Shown here in pieces: positions 48,401-62,130 of a stretch of 64,000 nucleotides of DNA (its first letter is position 1; each line of letters begins with the position of its first letter). A model generated the notes under the pieces. It was not told the origin of the DNA. It searched no databases and saw nothing but the letters and a program-made list of their open reading frames with translations. The translations under genes and the position numbers were made by a program. This DNA is from Aquila chrysaetos chrysaetos (Eukaryota > Chordata > Aves > Accipitriformes > Accipitridae): NCBI RefSeq assembly GCF_900496995.4, contig NC_044029.1, positions 14,446,001 to 14,510,000 on the forward strand, in the 5' to 3' direction.

Positions 48401-51400
48401 ATTTTCAACATTTATATTCATTCTGAATTAGTGGAAATGCCACAAGGATGAGAATTTTTTGGCCTAGCACAGAAAATGCCCATTTCATAACAGCTGTACA
48501 TGTTAACATACTTGTTCCCTTTGGGGTATTTGTATGTCTTACCAGCTTAAATAGCTCCACTACTTATAAACTAGTACACAAACGTCTAACAGATGTACAA
48601 GTTCACATGAGAAGGAATAAAAAATGCACAAACCCCATCACTCTTTCACAACTAATCTGCTTTAATGTAGGAAACACAGCCCACTTGTGCTTCCTTCACT
48701 GCGAATGCTTTCTTGCTCTGTGAGATCCCCGAATCCCAGCCTACTCTTTGTTCTTTCATATTTGAAATAGCTGTTGGACTTTTAGAAATGCTCCATCAGT
48801 CTTTTTTAATTGTCTCATGAGACCCAGTATTCTGAGCAAGCATAAATAAACGCCTTTAAAAGCTCTGAGATGGATTTACTGGGAGGACTGAGGTGGGTAC
48901 ATTCCCCCTTATATAACAGCAGAGGAGCTGTGACCCTGAGCGGTCCTTTCCTCCCCTTATCTACAACCATGCGGCATCCATCTCTGAACAGTCTGATTTT
49001 CATTTACTTGGCACATTAACCTGCATCTAAACAGTTTTGAGCTCCTGCTTCTCCTCCTTCCTGGTTCCTCTCTTATTGTGGCTTTGGGCCAGAGTTGCGT
49101 GGAGCTGATGCTTCTTCTTTCTCCTACCTCCTGCTTGCCGTGTCCCTTCTCCACGGAAGAAACTGGTCTTACACGCACATTTAGGCTATGTTTGGTCCTG
49201 CAAAGAGGTGGCCTGAGCAAGCTGCATGTTAGCAAGCACAGGCAATGTAGCCACCGAGATCTTTGCAAAATAAATCAGCCTGCGGTTTTACCTGAAGATA
49301 AATTTATCCTCAGAAATACAATAAAATAGTCTCCCTGGACTGCTATATGAATGGGCTTTACTGCTTCTACTGCCCAAGCCAGCTTGCTTACAGTGGAGGC
49401 AGATTGCTTGTACGGCAGCGGTTTGCGTGGCACCACCTACGTAACTCGAATTCAGCTCAGCAGTGGAGAATGCTTGGACTGATCAGTCACTCAAGGGAGT
49501 TTCTCCCTCCAACTGTTGCACAGAGCGTACGCTCTTGTGTGCTGTATGACACCAAAATTATTCTCACGTTATTAAGCAACCATGTATTTTCTGAAAGAAA
49601 AGAGAGGAAAATACTTCTAGACCAATTATTAGTCCATGCTTGCAGGAGGGTAAATGAGGAATACAGTCCTGTCACTTCAGGAGACATCTCGGTGCTCTGC
49701 TGAGCATCCATTACCTTGACATCATCAGCTTTAACTAGATGTCAGTTAAATGATTGCAAATGCTGTATCCTTAACAGTGCTGTGGATCTTGCTGGTTTAC
49801 TGGCACCAGTGAGACCTAGATCAACTGGGGTTTCCCCCCTGCGTTCTTTGGTGTAGATTCTGCCTATGGCTTTTGGGTTAGCTCTTCTCCTTCGTCAAGA
49901 GAAGCAGTAAACAAGCTGGTAAATCTGTCCTCTGCATTGTCAAAGTGTAAAGTTACACCGCATCTGTACTTTCTTCTTCGTTTTGTTTTTTAATAATCTA
50001 TTGGGTTTGTTTGTTCAAGTTAATGAAAATAGTATGTTATTGTTATGTAGTTATGCCAAAACACTTTACCAGAAATTTCATAAATGTTTTCTGGTGCATT
50101 GCCCGGTTTCATGTGGTTTCACTTTTTCCCTTCATATAGAAGAAAAGCACATGGAAGATAAAGATCTTAGGGTTAATACAACTAGAAAAAGCCCTGGGAA
50201 GATTCCCTTAAACAGCAAAAAAGGAGTTAATGAAAAATCAAGTACAAATGAATTATTGTCTGGCTGGCTAACAGTAAAGCTTTAAGGTCTCGATCACAGC
50301 TTTTATTTGCAACGGTAAGCATTTATGCTCAGCAGGAGTCCAGCCAACTTTTGGGGGGACCATTTGTGTGAGAAAGCACACATCACCACAGGGAAAGGTC
50401 TCGCCACCTAACATTTGCAGCTTCACAAAGTTTCAAAATTGTCCTTTGCTCATAGTAGCATTCCTCTTGGGCTAAAGAGTTTCCATACAATTAAAAGGAG
50501 AGGGTCTCTGCCTCCAGGGAGTTCACAGCTGAAGGTCAAAAAAACCAAGGGGAATCAACAAAGGGGTTTTTGTGCAAATCAGCAGGATGCTACAAAACAG
50601 CATTGCTCTGGCCTGTCTTTTAGGATGCCTCTGACTTGTTCTGTTAGTACAAAGAGGCTATTTTCCCAGAACACCTCCATTATCTGTGCAAAAATGCTAC
50701 TTTTGGAGGTGGCACCTGAGAAGTTCTAGAACTGTGAGAAAGCAAATTATAAGACGACAAACTGGAACAAACTGTAGTTTGTTCATATAGATAGTGCAGA
50801 ATTTGAGTGCAATAGACTTGCAAGGAGAAATATGTGCATAAGGGTAGAGTTTGCCCCTCTGATGGTAAATATACCTACTAATTTAATTTTAACGCCTGAA
50901 TTCTGATAAATCAACCTTATATTCCATCTTTGTGTCCTGGCTGCATACACCTACTGAAGTTCAGGGCTGTGGAACCTAAGCAGTAAAATATTTCTCATTT
51001 CTGATTTCTCTGCTGTTCATGTTAAAGTTAATGGAAAGCTCTCTTTGATTTTATTCAAGTGGGATCAAGCTCTCAAACATAATTTAAGACCTCAGCCAGT
51101 TCCCATTGCAGCAACCAGGCCCAACAGCTAACAGCTAGAGTTGCACATGCAGATTGCCAAATGGAAGGAAAACAGGCTGAAAGAAGCATAAATATAAGGG
51201 GTACTGAAAATAAATTTATTGGAAATCAACACTGAATCTGAATGAAAATCTGAACTGCTTCCAAATCAGTTTCAAAGAACTGATACAGCAGAAAAAAGCC
51301 TTCTTAGCCAGTATTATGTCCCTTACCTTAGATAAACTAACATATTAATGATGTATCGCAGTCACATATTTTTCCTTGATGCATCTGCCAAACATCTATA

Positions 51401-54400
51401 TGTGCAAGTGAATTCACAGATCCTGGATTGCTTTCAGAGGGAGGGATGTAGATGTCTAAGCTCTCAAGTCAAAGTAATGTGACCCTCTTTGTAGCTGGAT
51501 ACTTTTTTCCCCTCTAGTTTCATATACACTAGTGCAAATTTCCCCAAGACCAGCCACAGCTGTGTGGAGTTAAGTGATGAGGCACATCTGCCTTGATGAC
51601 CCACATGGTGGGGGGCACGATGCCAGCCTCGGCACACAGTTTCTGAACATGGGGTCCAGGTCACAGTACTGGGCCACAGCCTCTCCCCTGCTCTAGGACA
51701 TATCAGGCCTGATCAGCAGTTTGGCAGATTTAAGATCAAGCAGACCAGCTGGATTTGGCATTTAATTACGAGGAAATTAAGCACAGTAAAAGGAATGAAG
51801 AGTCACATGTGGTGACATGGTGGGCGATGGTAAGCTGCCCCATGTTACCTCTCAGTCTTACCCACCACAAGTCCCCATCCTCTTCCCACCCAGTGCTCTT
51901 CTGCTCACCTTTTCAACCGCACTCCTCCAGCATTTTTCAGTCTGCAGGTCTCCACACTCCTTCTTGCTCCAACCCCCTCCACTGCTCCCCATCTGCAAAT
52001 GTTCCCGATCTGTATTTCCAGACCTCCTTGTGCCTGGTCTCCCACTGCCCACACATGTCCCCTGGCTAAAGCCCAGCTTGTTTTCAGGATGATGCCGATG
52101 ATGTCCCATCCCTCCCCCCTAGGCTTGTTCCATCCCTACCACTGTCCACATCCACCACTGCTGTCCCATCCTGGCCACGTCAGCTCCCTGCCCTGATTGT
52201 CCCTGAAGAAACAGTGATGTTTTAAGAACCTGGCCACAGGCTGCAACCATGAAAAGCCTTCCAGAGCTGCACCACGAGGGTGCAGAGTGTGGGAAAGAGA
52301 GAGGGGTTTGCCTGGGATCACGAACTGGGAAGAAGTCATGGTGTTGCTCTCCCAACATGCAAGGTACCAGTTTCGTGGGGGAAGAACATGAGGTAGGAGC
52401 CAGTTACAAGGGTGTTCCATACTTGAGACTTGACCAGCCCACCAGCAAAGAGCTAGTAGTTGTTCACCAAACTTACAATAAATATAACAAAGTCTAGGAC
52501 ACTTGGAGGTGGGAGAACCAAATATGGAGCTATAAGTCCTTCGGGGGGCCACAGAATAAATTCAGTTCCGTCAATTTCCTCTCATGCACAAAGACACATT
52601 ATTTAAATGAACACGTGTCTGTCTTGTCCTCTTCCTCCCACATTCCCCCCTCTTCCTCCACCAGTAGAGGTACAACAATAATACAGATTTGCTTTTTTAC
52701 TCTTGGAAAGCTGGGCTGCACATTAGTAACTTCCCTTTTGAACTCTAAACTGAAAAATTATGTGCACTAGCAGATCATATTGTGCTCTTACTCTTGAAGC
52801 CAAGCTCCCCTCGGGTACCTATACAGCTTAAAAAAGCAGTGACAGGATATACAGCTGGACAGAGTATTTCCAGTGGAGCCACTTTCCACTGGACAGTGAC
52901 ATTTTGGTGGAATGTGTTGATTCTGTTAGACTTTGTGCCGAGAGCCAGTCTGGTAAGCAGGTGGGTGGCCAGAACCACAAAAAGCAATTTTTTAACAAAA
53001 TTCCATTATAAATTTCTTTTGTCTTTCTGACTTTTCCTTCCAATTTGAAATAAAAAAGAGAAAAATCTGGAAATGGTAATTTTTCTGTGGAGCAGGAATT
53101 CCTAAGCCTTAACCAAAAAAGAAACTATTTGTTTATTTTTCCATTTGGCTCTTCCTCTCTGTTTCTCTGGCTTCTCTCACACAGCTACCTTCCCACTCCC
53201 CCTTTTTGTTCCTTCTGCTCATTTTTCCCCTTTCACCTCTTCATTTCTCAGCTGAATCGTTCTCTCACTCCTGGCTTTGCAATCTATTTCACAGCTGATC
53301 CTTTGCCGAGCGTGAACTCAATAACACTGGAGGTGAACTTTCACACTCATGTCGATTCAGAGGATTAGGGTAGACAGGTTTGCCCCTCTCTATGCAGTAA
53401 GTAAGGTTAATGTATAAACTTCCTCTCTCTCTGCTTTATATTCTCCTCGTTTTTATTATCTTAACTTACTGTTTTGTTTTAAAACCCTGATCCATATCTA
53501 AACATAACCTCATGTGAACTGCCTGGCCACCACCTCTGCCACTTCGCCCTGGCCCAGCTCCCCTCCTGGAGTAGCAGAGTTGCTGTTTGAAACAAGACTT
53601 TGAATTGGAAATGACTTTGGTGTGCAGTGCTGTACCTTCGGTAATGTAGTTCGGTAATGGAGTTCCTGCTATAGGCACCTTTTTCCTCTCAGCCTGAGAA
53701 AAGTTTTACCTCCCTTATTAGTTTCACTAGCAGTAGCACAGGTTGTTTTAATATTCTGTGCTGCCTGTAACATATTGCAGATGTACCTGTGTGAAATGGT
53801 CTCTCGTTATTGGAATGCAATAAAAAGAAAACAAGCTTCTCGAGAGGAAAGAGGGTAAAAGAAAAAAGTTAACCCAGTTTGGGCCTAAAATTCCCCAGAT
53901 TTTTATACTGACATTAACATTTTATAATACAGCTATTAAATTACCCATAGAAGTGCATTTAAAAGGGCTCTGGGCTAAATTTCATATTCTTTCCTTTACT
54001 CAGTCCCTGTATCTCTGTTGCCGAAGCAGTAATAGCGTTCGCCTGATTAAGGCAGGAGAGTAACATTTGCAAAAGCATAGCAGTGATCCTACGACCTCTT
54101 CCCTGAAATTCTGAAGCCTAAGGATACGCTTGTGTCGTGCCACGGAGAACGACGAGGAGACACCTGACGCAGCGGAGACCACCACACGGATTCAGCAGCA
54201 GCAGGAGTCTGGGCATCTCGTCTGTGCTGTGCCCCAGCTCGGGGCAGAGCATTTCAGCTCAGCTGCACCTTGTTGACCTGGCTGCAGTGTGCTGGGGACT
54301 GGGGCTGGTGTTCACAGGCGTTTCTGCGAGCATCTTTCTAGTTTTGTTATCTGTGCGCTGTGTTTCCTTGTGTGGTGTAGATCTACCGTGAGTCAGTTTT

Positions 54401-55416
54401 TAGATGGGGCTCAGGCTCCTAAGTTAACTGGAAACTTGCAGAATGTCCAAGGAAAACACGAGGGCCAAATGCTTTCCCCTGAAGGAGAGCCCTCATCTGG
54501 TATGGATCTGACACACCGTGTCTCTTCTCATTAACCACGCAATGTGTTCGGGTATTTCAAATGAGGCAAGATATATCCATGTATTGGTTGTCCCTAAAGG
54601 GAAAGGGCCAAATAATCCAACAGAATAGCATCTGTGCTGATCTGAAGTATGTTAGACGCAGCACAGAAGTGGCAACAGGATCAAAAGATGTGTCTGTGCA
54701 CTTGTTCTGTGCACCCACTGCCATCTCTGAAGGGCTTTTGTTCAACTGAGCTGGCAGATGAACTCATTCTCAAATTCTAAAAGCACCTTCAAATTGCATG
54801 CATGCATGTGCAGAGGTCTCCAGCTTGTAACTTGAAGCCAGTACAAGCATTTTAATTTGTTTTAATTCACTGCCTCTGTGAAATGAGACCAAGGCAGAAT
54901 GTCCCTCTCTCCCTCAGAAGAGCACAGGGCTGTCTGTGCCAGTGCATTTCTCAAGGCAAGCTGCATTATTTCACACCAATTTACTCCAAGTTCTGCAAGT
55001 TTCTTAATTTTTCCTCAGGGCTTGTGTTTTCAAGTGTAGTGTGTATAGCTGATCTCTTCCAGTCTGAATGCTATATTACCTGTTGACGGTGGAGCTAGAA
55101 ATAGGAGTGGTTTCTTAGCATGAGAACATCATCTATGATCTGAATGGACTTAGTGTACTAAAATATAAAGGTTGAATTCAAACGTGTGGTTGTTGGTCCC
55201 ATGCCAAAACAGAGTTCACTAAAAAATGAGTCCAGGTCAGCATAGCCTGGGATTCTGACTTGTGTTTGCATAAATCCATGAGTTTTGTTATCTAAACCTA
55301 GGGAAAAAAACCTGTGTTTGGCCCTCTGCACTTTGAGAGATGAAGAACAAGAAAAAAACCAGATTATTGTAGTGGAAAGAAAAAAAAAAAGTCATTGTGC
55401 AGCCCTGGTTTGTAAC
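45461..55416. other. Intergenic DNA, no gene recognised
   Basis: An AT-rich stretch at 45461-46200 has TAAT-type motifs and looks like conserved non-coding DNA, but conservation cannot be tested here. There is a GC-richer patch at 47030-47450 and a pyrimidine-rich stretch at 51840-52160. The longest open frame (47034-47495, - strand, 153 codons) has no recognisable similarity and is judged a chance product of GC-rich sequence. Confidence 0.5.
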
Positions 55417-55504
55417 GGGCTGGATCATCAACCTGGTGTAATTTGGCAAAGCTCTGCTGCCTTCAGTGAAGCTGCCCCAGTTTATACCAGCGGAAGACCT
55501 GGCT
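55417..55504. repeat. Palindromic interspersed repeat (copy 2)
   Basis: The left arm starts gggctggatcatcaacctgg. The right arm ends accagcggaagacctggc. The reverse complement of the right arm (gccaggtcttccgctggtat, then aaactggggcagcttc) aligns with the left arm (ggctggatcatcaacctggt, then gtaatttggcaaagctc) with a small gap and a few mismatches. Same architecture and similar ends as 43795-43902, so both are read as one ancient repeat family. Confidence 0.7.
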
Positions 55505-58500
55505 TGCCGTAGTTTATCATTACTGTCAGCAGTCTCTGTAATTTTAATCTTACAGCATCTATGAAGACCAATGTGTTATGCACAGCTTCTCTTCTGAAAC
55601 CATAAGGGAATCATAAGCCTTCTGGTAATCTTGGATAATCCCTGAAGCTATGAGTCACTGGAAGCAGAGGCCCTTCATAAATCGTTTGAACCCCTAATTA
55701 TCCAACACGTGCGGGTGAAAAGTGAGAGGCAAGAGCAGGGCCAGCAGCAGACAGAAAACACTGGACGAGCGATTTTGAAGGGGACTTCGCGTTAATATAA
55801 ACAACCTTCTTTCCTTCCTAATAATGCACCTGTTAGCAAATATATTCCTGGAGAGCTGCTCTCATGCATCTGCTTACGACTTCGCAGAGGAAGTAGCTAA
55901 TTGACATTAGGGGACTTTGAGGTGTTTCCTGACTATAACTGTGCAGTATTTAACACTGCTTTATAGAGCACAATGCTCAAAACACTGCCAAAAACTCCGG
56001 AGCCCTGCTGAAGATGTGGAACAAACAAAAGGTTTCCATGTCCAGAATGGTGACCTAGAATTTAATCTGTTTCCAGGTAGAATTAATAGCACTCTGGCAT
56101 GCAGCCCAGTCTCTTCCTCGGCACAGAATGAGTCCCGATGAGAGCTTTTTTCCTCTCTGAGTGACTAATCGCATCCCTTTTCAAAGAGATGCGATTCCCT
56201 TGATCATTCTCTGTTCCTTCGGGTGGAAAAATCAGAGCTATTGAAGAGAAATCTGAGAAACTGCAAGAACATTTTAGAAGCAGGGTGCGGGCAGCAGGTC
56301 TCACGTCGTGCCAGGCTCAGCACAGGCTGCGCAGGAGGAGGGACGCATTCAGCCCCTTGGTTGTGTACCGCTTTGAAACCACTTGTTGCAATAGCCTGGT
56401 GTATACACTACCCAGGCAGGGTTCATGCTCTAATCTGCAGCCTGCTGATAATACAAATGAGCAAAGGGTTGCACTATGAATGCAGGTTCTTCTTTGAGCG
56501 TTATGTTTTGCAATTCATTCGAAGGGAAAGATTTTTAGGCAAGTTTCTGGAAGGAACAAGGTTAGTAAGCTTGCTCAGTGTGCATTGTTTGTTCCCTATC
56601 TTTTGAATATTTTGGTTGATTTCAGGGCTATTGAGGGCTTACATATCTTGGAGAATTCACCAAAGAGTGAGAGACAGAGCTTTATGACTGTCCCAAGCGT
56701 GTGAAAAGCTGCAGTAGAACCCACATCTTCATAGACACAGGAGTCAACCAATCCTGAGACACAAGCAAAAGGAGGCTCCATTAGTTCAGATGCTCTTTTA
56801 ATTTAAATACAGCTTCTGCCGCATTTCCAGTCAACCACATGACAGAACTGAAGGAATTTCTCAGGGAATGTGTGGGGCCTTTGATAGAAGTAATGGATAG
56901 GGCCTTTTTCGATCAGCAGTGTTACTTCTGGTCATTGCTCAAGACAAAACTGGGCATTTGTGCTTTGAGCGTGGAATTCCAGAGGGGAACGGGCTGGTGA
57001 AAGTTCAGCCAGCAAGAAGGTAGAGAGGATTGAGACTCTGCACTCATATGCTACAAAACTGCTGTTGCTTTTAAGACATCTGCAAACCAGGCATGCCTAT
57101 TTGGTGTCTTAGATTAACTGGAATTATTTGGGCAGTTGCTGAAGCATTGCCTCTTTAAATCTTCAGCAGACCAGTACTGGTTAATGGGGTGGACTGTCGG
57201 AGTATGCTTCTGGGGGAAAGGTGGGATGTAGGAACTACTCCATCTCCCAAAGGTATGTTCAAATTTGCCCCAATGGCTGCAGAGCACAGCTGGATGGTGA
57301 AAATCCTGTGGATTTGGCTGTGGGCTTGTTACAGAAATTATTGCGGCAGAGCACTCTCAAGCAACAATCTATTATATTTCCGGGAATATTTTTTGTCTTC
57401 TCACTGTAGCTGGAGGTTTTGCTCTTTTTTTTGCTTTTAGTTTAGCTTGCCTAATCTGTTCCTCTCTCTCTTTTTTCTCCTTTTAGGAAATTCATTTGTG
57501 AGCAACTTCAAAAATGGAAAATATTTTTAAAACTATAAACAATTTCTTTTGTTTTCTTGCGGGGGTCCGTTAGCTGGCACCGGTCTAAAGAATAAATCCC
57601 ATAGCTCTCGCAGCCAATTTGTTTTGGTTTTCTTCTTTGGTTTATTTTATAATTACACAGGCCGGATGGGTGGAGATCAGATGGGTATCGTTGCGATTCC
57701 TGTTATATCTGTCATCCCACAAGCCTGTTTGCTTTCCAGAAATGATTGGTGTTGATTTCAGCAGTTCTATCAGCTAGTATATTGTACTATTCGGTGCTTC
57801 TTTCACCAAAACACACCTACTGTGTCCAAATGCAGGAACAAGAAGGTTACTTATCCACAGCCTGTATGTACATCAAGAAAGCTCTAGCAAATCTCCGAAC
57901 GTTGTGAAACAGCCTCTCCTTTGCTGTGCATAAATGTTCCATTTACTAAACAGCTCTGCCTTCTTTCTCACCTGCTGGTATGACTGTCTCTGTGCAGAAA
58001 AGGCAGCCAAAATTCCACTTTTATTACTAAAAAAATCTCCCAAACCCTAAATCCTTTGTTCTGTTGAAGACACTGGAAGCAGCTCTGGGCTGACGGAAAT
58101 CAGCAGCAATGTTGACATATACTTCACAGGGTCTAAGCTTTCATTCAGTAATATTATGCCAGAGTGTAGATCTTCAAAGAATTTTCTCACTAGAGAATTT
58201 CTCAACCTCTACTTTCTTACACAGAGTCAAGCTGGGAATAGATGCTTCCCCGTTAATTTAAAATGGTGCTTGTCTACATGCCATATCCTTAAATCAAGGC
58301 AGTATTACTCTTGTCACTGGATGATTTTGCATATGTGAAGCCCCAGAAGATGCAGACACTGGCACCACACAAAATAGGTAACAGAGGAGATTAAGATACT
58401 TTATGTGTCTTGCAGACAAGAAACCAGACCAGCTGCCTTGATCTATGTCAAGTGGGAAAAGGCGTTAACCAGAATGAAAAAAAAAGAAACCTTTGTCATC

Positions 58501-60444
58501 TTCATTTGCTCATTCTAGTACTCGGCTCTTAAGCAGAGGTAGGTAAAACACTTCTGGGCATATTTAAACTACTCTGTTTTTCCAAGACTTCATTTATACC
58601 CAGTTTTCATGAGAGAGAGAACTTGAGGACATCAGCAATATGCAATAGCTCAGGACAGGGAGCAAAAGACACATGCAGTGGGAATCTGCATTAGGACAAT
58701 GATGGTGCTCAAGACTAAGAGAGCCAGTGGCCAACCACAGAAGAGTCAGGGCCAAGTTTAATGTTACCTTAAATAGTATATCAGTTCCAGGCAGGTATGA
58801 ATCCAAAACTCTGCAGAACTGGGTATTATAGAAAACTCATATAGTTTTGATCTTCAGGAACTGTGAATAAAAATTAAAAACAAGAGAATGGCAGAAAGGG
58901 AGCTATAGCAACCAATAAAGATGATAAAAAGGAACAAGAGCAAGAAATATCACTTAACATGTCACTAGCATTGCAGGTTCATTCTACCATGTACTGTAGC
59001 ACATCCAGGAGTAGCATGTGAAAGCAAGACATGAGTCTTACAGAGGAATAAGGCTGATGTTAAGGCTATTTGCATATGTATATGTCTTTGGCAAAAGCTG
59101 AATTCATCATACACTGTATTCAAGACTGTTGGTTGAATCAAAGCTGTAGGTATAAAATAAAAGTGGCTTTTAACCTAAGTTGGTTGGTTTAGTATTTGAC
59201 TTGAGGACATAAAGTTGTTGATCTGTTATTTTTCAGTTGCACTGCATTAAAGTGTGTTCAGAAGGCTTGATAAAGTATTTTTCATAGAACCATTATTGTG
59301 TGACTGATTTATGTGGCCACTTTGATGGTAGGGAAGTTTAATTAGTCATAGCTGCAGTTCTTGAAGGGAATTTTAACAAGGTGCCTCACATAGGAAAAGC
59401 ACAGAAGTCTCTTTGTTCTGAACAACCTCTAACAGGGTGTAGAAGGAGACTTTTTGCTCACTCCACTCATTCTGATAAATTAGTAGGTTGCTTTGAGCAA
59501 GTAAGCGGAACAAGATCACAATACCATCGAGCATCAAGTCTTGGCCCACTGAGGGAGCAGTTGCACCATTGCTAAATTGCTGCAGAAGATTTATACCATC
59601 ACAACATCAATGCTGGGATTTCCTTCCTTCCTTCATCGAAATGGGGCTTCAGACTCCAGAGGCCCTTTTCTAGCTGTCTCTAGCTAGATGTCCAAAAGCT
59701 AAGCTATTTCCCTCGTGCATGGAGACAAATTGGTACAGCTAGGGAGTGAGTCACCCCATCCAAACACGGGAGTTTAGGATAAGCTGATTCAGTTGCTGTA
59801 ACCAAATCTGCTGAAAACAACCTTCCATGCTTTCTGTTACAAAAAACCCAGGTGGGGCTGGTATTGCAAGGTCCCACTAATTCAGGCTGTGTACCCATCT
59901 GTAGAGCATAATATATTCTCATATTTATGGCTATTAGGTTTTGGAATGAAAACGGACGAACAAGTTGTTTGAATCCATAAATCTGATAAAACTTTTAATA
60001 AATATTTTGGTGGTGTCTGAAAGGCAGTGCCTACACCACCAACTAAAGGAGGCCAGGGATCATTCTCTGTACTAAAGCCCTGCTGGCATTGCATGGATCC
60101 TGTCCACAGACCCGAATTCACTGTCCTCTCAAAACAGAGATGTCAGGCTGCTTTGTGGGAAGGGTCCCTGGCAGGCGCTGGGCTTGGGCACGGTCTGTGG
60201 CAGCACCAACAGGCACCGGCCAGAAGCGGGCAAGAGCATGCTCATCGGTTCATCGCACTTGTGAACCAGGGTGTGAGCTGTGCCCTGCCTGTTGCTTATT
60301 TACGAGAATAGACATAGTCAAGAGGCTTTAAAAATATAGTTACTACTGAAAACACTTCTTTGAGCAGCAAAAGACCAGAGGCTCAAAAGGGACAGCGTTC
60401 GCCAGCAGGGCAAGGTTATGTTTTCAGGTTAGGAGGACTTACAG

Positions 60445-60481
60445 ATAATTTCATATGTTTATGGGTATAATTTCATATGTT
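60445..60481. repeat. Short direct repeat, 22-bp period
   Basis: The 15-mer ataatttcatatgtt occurs twice exactly, 22 bp apart, separated by tatgggt. It is a minor tandem duplication. Confidence 0.8.
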
Positions 60482-61864
60482 CTTTAAGAAAGATCCCCAA
60501 AGGGAAAGCCACATTGCCTGGATGGTCTCTAAGTGAATCCTGATCAAATGACTTTTGATTACTTTAGCTATATCAGTTAGATTACCTGATAGTGTCTTGA
60601 GTCCTTCTCTAGGTGTAGAGATGGTGGCTTTCATACATTTTGTAAATGCTCTGAAAGCTTATAACAGTCTGGCAAGAGAGCCGTGGAATGGAACAATCAT
60701 TTATTTCTGGCATCTTAGCTGTATGGCACATAAAAGAAAAAAGTAGGCTGCGCATTTATCAGACATCAGGATTTATGATAAGACTAGGAGAGGTCAAGAA
60801 TACTATCTTCAACTCTTTCTTTTTGATGAAGAGCTTTAAAATTCTGAGGTCTAAGACAGGTCTGAGGTTCTCAGTTTTGAGGGGATAAGGAAGTACAGTG
60901 AACAAAACCTCTCTCCGCAGCATCGTGAGGGAACTACCTCTCTAGCTCCAAGAAATCCAAGGGGAGTTGTGCCAGGGAGTTAACTCAGTCTCACAAGAAT
61001 TGAAAAGGAGATGGATGGACACAAGAGAGGGACTAAAACCAGAAACTATCAATCACTCCCATGGCGTCTAGAGCTAAACTGAATTTCCAAATGTTAGTGA
61101 GATGGTTTAGAGATTGGCTTTTGTGAATACGTCTCCTGTTTGCCATAGGGATCCACTTTGAAGCTTATGTACATGGAATTGGGAAGCTATTTTGTGACTT
61201 TTTTGTCTTCATCTTTAATCTCCAGAACGTGAAGTCCTGTGACTCCATACAACTCTCACATTTGACTCAAAGCAATAAGTTATTAATAATAAGAATGATT
61301 GTCAATGACGGGACAAAAGGGTGAGTTCCCAGGTTTACTTAGATTAGAGATTGCCATATACAACCAAATCTGTGACAACTGCAAACGGGTTAAGAAGTAC
61401 ATAAAAAGATAGATTACAGAATAAGACTACCCATTTCTAAGCTTGCAGACCCAATGGTTATACAAGCACAGGCTTTAAGGAAAAGAGGTATTTCTCACTG
61501 TGGGCATCTGTGCACTCTGAAAAAAAGACATTACATAGACTCGAGCAGAATTTTTTGGTCTTGGATATATATTTTACTGCAAAGACAATGGGATTCAGAT
61601 GTGCCATAAAAAACTCAAAACCAAAACAAAACACATGTATTTCTTAGGTGGCGTGAGATAAAGAGCTGTATATAGCCTCTTACAGTCGAAGCGTCTCAAA
61701 ACCAGACGTGGGGATTTTTAGTCCCCCGGCACTGCTAATGCCTAACAACTTTCTAAGAGTAAGGAAGCAGACAGTGTCTCCTGTTCCTCAGCCGCGCTGT
61801 TGCAATATCACTGCAGATGCCCGTTGTGATAAAGGTTTCTCGTAATGTAAACAGTTATCGGCTC

Positions 61865-62130
61865 TTCCACTAAGAAACCCCGCGCCAGACTCTCCGGCGT
61901 GCGGCAGGGGCTGTGCGCTGAGCCAGCTCCTGTGCTGCTACCTCTCTTCCCAGGGTTGCAGGTGCACGGCTAGAGCCCTGCCGGCATCCCCCCGGCCCCG
62001 GGAGCCCCCACCACCTGGATGCACTGCTGTGCTTGGTGCTGCTCGAGCAGCTCCCTTCTACCTAAATTCAGCTGGAGAATATCACCGATGGGGAAGGAAG
62101 CACTGCAGCCCGGGTCCGTAATGAGCGATG
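61865..62130. other. GC-rich patch near the right end
   Basis: The patch is locally rich in G, C and CpG (gcgccagactctccggcgtg and ccccccggccccgggagc). No coding similarity is recognised. It is too short and isolated to call an island with confidence. Confidence 0.35.
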
